A stretch of 64,000 nt of DNA, taken from positions 1 through 64,000 of the forward strand of contig NZ_VDGT01000026.1 in assembly GCF_006335015.1 (NCBI RefSeq). Reading direction: 5' to 3'. Origin of the DNA: Streptomyces sedi (GTDB lineage: Bacteria; Actinomycetota; Actinomycetes; Streptomycetales; Streptomycetaceae). Shown here one piece after another: positions 61,396 through 64,000 of this stretch; position 1 is the stretch's first letter; every line of letters starts with the position of its first letter. A program made the position numbers and the translations under genes. The notes under the pieces are model-generated. The model ran no database searches and was not told the origin of the DNA. It saw nothing but the letters and a program-made list of their open reading frames with translations.

Positions 61396-63147
61396 TCAGG
61401 AACGGGCCGGGGTCTGCCAGAGGGAGCGGTCGGCGAGGGCGTCCCGGGCGCGGTCCTCCAGGGAGTCGCCCTGGTCGGCGCCGGCGGCCTCGCGTTCGGC
61501 CAGCGGGGCGTCGTCCGCCGGGACGTCCGGGCGCGGCGCGGAGTCGCACTCGGAACGGGACGGCGGCAGCACGCCGTTGATCAGGTAGTCGTTGACCTTC
61601 TCCGTCACGCACTCGTTCAGCCCGTAGAGCCCGTGGGTGCCGCTGTCGCGGACGGATATCAGCTGGTTGTCCAGGGCGTCGGCCATCGCGGGGCCGCCCG
61701 CGTACTGCGTCGCCGGGTCACCGTCGGCCTGGATCACCAGCCCCGTCGGGTAGCCGTCGCGCTCCAGCCCCACCAGCGGCTCCGGCGGGTCGAAGCTCCT
61801 GAAGGTGCAGGTGGTGGGCGCGGCGCCGACCACTCCGCTGCCGTTGAAGTCGTGGTACGGGTACTTGTCGCGGTACTCCCGCATGTCGTCGTAGTAGGTG
61901 GCCAGGTCGCCTGGCCAGTCGGCCTCGCAGGTGACCGTGTCGTACACCCCGGACTCGACCCGGGGGATGCCCTGTTCGGTCAGGATGTTGGCCGCCGCCG
62001 CGCCCGCGTCCGGGGAGAGGGGCGCGTCCTCGGCCGACGCCGCGCGGACCTCGGCCACCACCTCGGCGACGACGTCCCACACCGGGCGGGGCTGGGTGCC
62101 GAGGGCGAGGAAGGAGTCGAGCGCGTCGCGGTCGAACTCGCGCGGCCAGTAGGCCGGCCAGTCCTCGGGCCGCTCGCGGTCGATCGTCACCGGCGTCTCC
62201 GCCAGCTCGGCGGCCAGCGCCTCCGTGGCGGCCAGCACCTCGTCCTCGGAGGCGCCCAGGCCGAAGGTGGAGTCGCGTTCGCCGACCCACTCGGCCCACG
62301 CCTCCACGTTGGACCGGACGCCCACGGACTGCTGGAGGAACTGCTCACGCCACAGCCAGTCGGGGTGGATCGAGGAGTCCAGCACGCTGCGGTTCAGCCC
62401 CTCGGGGAAGAGGCTGCCGTAGACCGCGCCCAGATAGGTGCCGTAGGAGTACCCCAGGTAGTTGATCTTCTCCTCGCCGAGCGCGGCACGGATCACGTCC
62501 ATGTCGCGGGCGGTGTTCGCCGTGTTGATGTGCGGGCGGATACCGCCGCCCGCGCGCTCGCACGCCTCCTCGCGCGCCTGCGCGTACTCCGTGTACTCGG
62601 CGAACTGCTCGTCGGTGGGCCGGGTGGTGTCCGGCTTCCGCTCCTCCACGGTCTCGCACATGAGCTGGCTGGAGCGGCCGACGCCGCGCGGGTCGAAACC
62701 GATCAGGTCGAAGCTCTCCGCGACCTCGAAGTCGCGCGATCCGAGCGGCATCGCGAGGCCGCCCCCGCCGGGGCCGCCCGGGTTGAACAGCAGGACGCCC
62801 TGCCGGCGCTCCTCGTCCTTCGCCTTGATCCGGCTGACCTCAAGGCGGAGCGAACCCTCGCCCGGCTCCTCGTAGTTCAAGGGGACGACCACGGTGGCGC
62901 ACTCCATGAGCTTCCACTGTCCCTGCCACGGGTCGACGATGATGCCGTCCTCCGGCTGCTCCGACGGCGGTGGCTGCTCCCACTCCGGGCACTCGGCCCA
63001 GTCCGGCTCCTGCCCGTAGAACTCCGCCAGCTCGTCGTCCTCCGCGCCCTGGGCAGGCGCCCCGACCGCCACCGCGACCAACGCCGTCATCCCGAAGGCC
63101 AGCGCGATGCCCGCACCGCGCCGCACTCCTCTTGTCCCGCGCACCAC
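61396..63147 (-). CDS. Secreted alpha/beta-hydrolase, tripeptidyl aminopeptidase type
   Basis: 583 residues. Signal peptide with GIALAFGMTALVAVAVGAPA, cut near AQG-AE. The nucleophile is in LGYSYGTYLGAVYG, oxyanion region LFNPGGPGGGG, Asp in QADGDPAT and His in SGTHGLYG, with the TAP-type C-terminal domain. It removes peptides from N-termini outside the cell. GTG at 63147 has GGGAG upstream. Confidence 0.92.
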   Translation of the reverse strand: MVRGTRGVRRGAGIALAFGMTALVAVAVGAPAQGAEDDELAEFYGQEPDWAECPEWEQPPPSEQPEDGIIVDPWQGQWKLMECATVVVPLNYEEPGEGSLRLEVSRIKAKDEERRQGVLLFNPGGPGGGGLAMPLGSRDFEVAESFDLIGFDPRGVGRSSQLMCETVEERKPDTTRPTDEQFAEYTEYAQAREEACERAGGGIRPHINTANTARDMDVIRAALGEEKINYLGYSYGTYLGAVYGSLFPEGLNRSVLDSSIHPDWLWREQFLQQSVGVRSNVEAWAEWVGERDSTFGLGASEDEVLAATEALAAELAETPVTIDRERPEDWPAYWPREFDRDALDSFLALGTQPRPVWDVVAEVVAEVRAASAEDAPLSPDAGAAAANILTEQGIPRVESGVYDTVTCEADWPGDLATYYDDMREYRDKYPYHDFNGSGVVGAAPTTCTFRSFDPPEPLVGLERDGYPTGLVIQADGDPATQYAGGPAMADALDNQLISVRDSGTHGLYGLNECVTEKVNDYLINGVLPPSRSECDSAPRPDVPADDAPLAEREAAGADQGDSLEDRARDALADRSLWQTPARS

Positions 63148-63213
63148 TGGGTGCTCCCGTCCTCGTCCAACAAGACGAGAGCGACGCTAGGGAGCGGGGT
63201 GTTACAGGAACGT

Positions 63214-64000
63214 TCAGAAAGGGGGGTCCGCGCGAGGCAGATCCAGCCGCACCGCGAGACCGCCCTCGCGCGGCGCGTCGAGCCGCAGGGCGCCGTCGTG
63301 CGCGGTGGCGACGGCCGACACCAGGGCGAGCCCCAGCCCGTGCCCCGCGCCTCGGCGCTTGACCCGGCCGTCGCCGCGCACGAACGGCTCGACCAGCGAG
63401 GGCACCAGCTCGGGCGCCACCACCGGGCCGGAGTTGACCACCGTCAGCCGGGTCGCGGTGCCCTCGACCGACTGCTCCACCCGGGCATGGCCGCCGCGGT
63501 GGTTGTGACGGATCGCGTTGCGCACCAGGTTCGACAGGGCCTGGCGTATCAGCACCGGGTCGCCGAGGGCCCAGACGGTCCTCCCCTCCGGGTGGTGCAG
63601 CTCGACGCCGGCGGCCTCGGCCTCGGCACCGTGGCGTGCGACCACGGAGCGAGCCAGCTCGACCAGCTCCACCGGCTCGCGCACCCGCACTCCGCCCTCG
63701 GCGTCGCAGAGGTCCAACAGGGCGTTGACCGTCTCGATGTTGGCGCGGTTCATCTCGCGCACCCGGCCGGCGAGCGCGCGGAACTCGCGGGCGTCCGTCT
63801 CCGGGTCGTCCAAGGCGACGTCGATCATCGTCTGCGTCGTGGCCAGCGGGGTCCGCAGCTCGTGCGAGGCGTTCGCGGCGAAGCGCCGGTGCGTGGCGAA
63901 GGAGCGCTCCAGCGAGGCGAGCATCCGGTCGAAGGTGTCGGCGAGGTCGCTGACCTCGTCCCTGGGGCCCTCAAGTCCCACGCGGTGGTCGAGGTTTCCC
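63214..64000 (-). CDS. Sensor histidine kinase, N-terminus outside window
   Basis: About 262 C-terminal residues. The HAMP end (DEVSDLADTFDRMLASLE) is followed by the H-box FAANASHELRTPLATTQTMI, the N-box LVRNAIRHN and the glycine boxes GAGHGLGLALV. The open frame continues to the window edge. Its response regulator probably lies to the right. Confidence 0.92.
   Translation of the reverse strand, partial: GNLDHRVGLEGPRDEVSDLADTFDRMLASLERSFATHRRFAANASHELRTPLATTQTMIDVALDDPETDAREFRALAGRVREMNRANIETVNALLDLCDAEGGVRVREPVELVELARSVVARHGAEAEAAGVELHHPEGRTVWALGDPVLIRQALSNLVRNAIRHNHRGGHARVEQSVEGTATRLTVVNSGPVVAPELVPSLVEPFVRGDGRVKRRGAGHGLGLALVSAVATAHDGALRLDAPREGGLAVRLDLPRADPPF

Overview
This is high-GC actinomycete DNA. 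Several traits point to Streptomyces or a close relative: GTG starts and GC-rich third codon positions throughout, a 3' tRNA-Tyr fragment used as an attachment site, a CebR-type operator, and Streptomyces-style two-component, TetR, PaaX and secreted-hydrolase genes. The genus itself is inferred, not shown.

Positions 1-13800 carry a conflict/plasmid-like module, mostly on the minus strand. A small Trypco1-domain protein precedes a large trypsin-nSTAND ATPase-TM-WD40 protein that is cut by the window edge. Next come an operon of two unknown proteins and a 1411-aa MobF-type relaxase/helicase, an HTH protein, small plasmid-type proteins and a ParB-like protein.

Positions 14480-31400 form a type I-E CRISPR-Cas block. 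Array 1 (46 repeats, minus) is followed by a complete plus-strand operon cas3-cse1-cse2-cas7-cas5-cas6e-cas1-cas2 and array 2 (12 repeats, plus). Arrays 1 and 2 share one repeat, and their leaders both face the cas operon. Array 3 (31 repeats, minus) abuts array 2 tail to tail and uses a second repeat whose hairpin stem differs by a compensating base-pair change. Its leader is clearly related to the other two. Beyond it lie the decayed remains of further arrays and a broken second cas3, so more than one I-E locus has existed here.

Positions 30686-33763 are a scrapyard: a tRNA-Tyr 3' end with its terminator, the relic cas3, an orphan Rhs C-terminal toxin-like cassette with two paralogous putative immunity genes split by a dead transposase end, a second copy of the tRNA T-arm sequence, and the last codons of a tyrosine integrase. 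Together these indicate repeated integration at tRNA-Tyr, the SLP1-type site. A copy of the last ~70 bp of a mobilization-operon gene at 36752 also suggests that a second mobile element was lost.

Positions 33958-64000 look like ordinary chromosome. They hold an ABC exporter operon, a NarL-type two-component system, two paralogous serine hydrolases, a PaaX regulator, a secreted esterase, an acyl-CoA ligase, a GH30 xylanase-like enzyme under a perfect CebR box, a TetR-MFS-carotenoid oxygenase cluster with matching operators, an SDR/TetR divergent pair, several unknown proteins, a HAD phosphatase, a sterol-desaturase/lysoplasmalogenase pair, a secreted tripeptidyl-aminopeptidase-like hydrolase and a partial sensor kinase.
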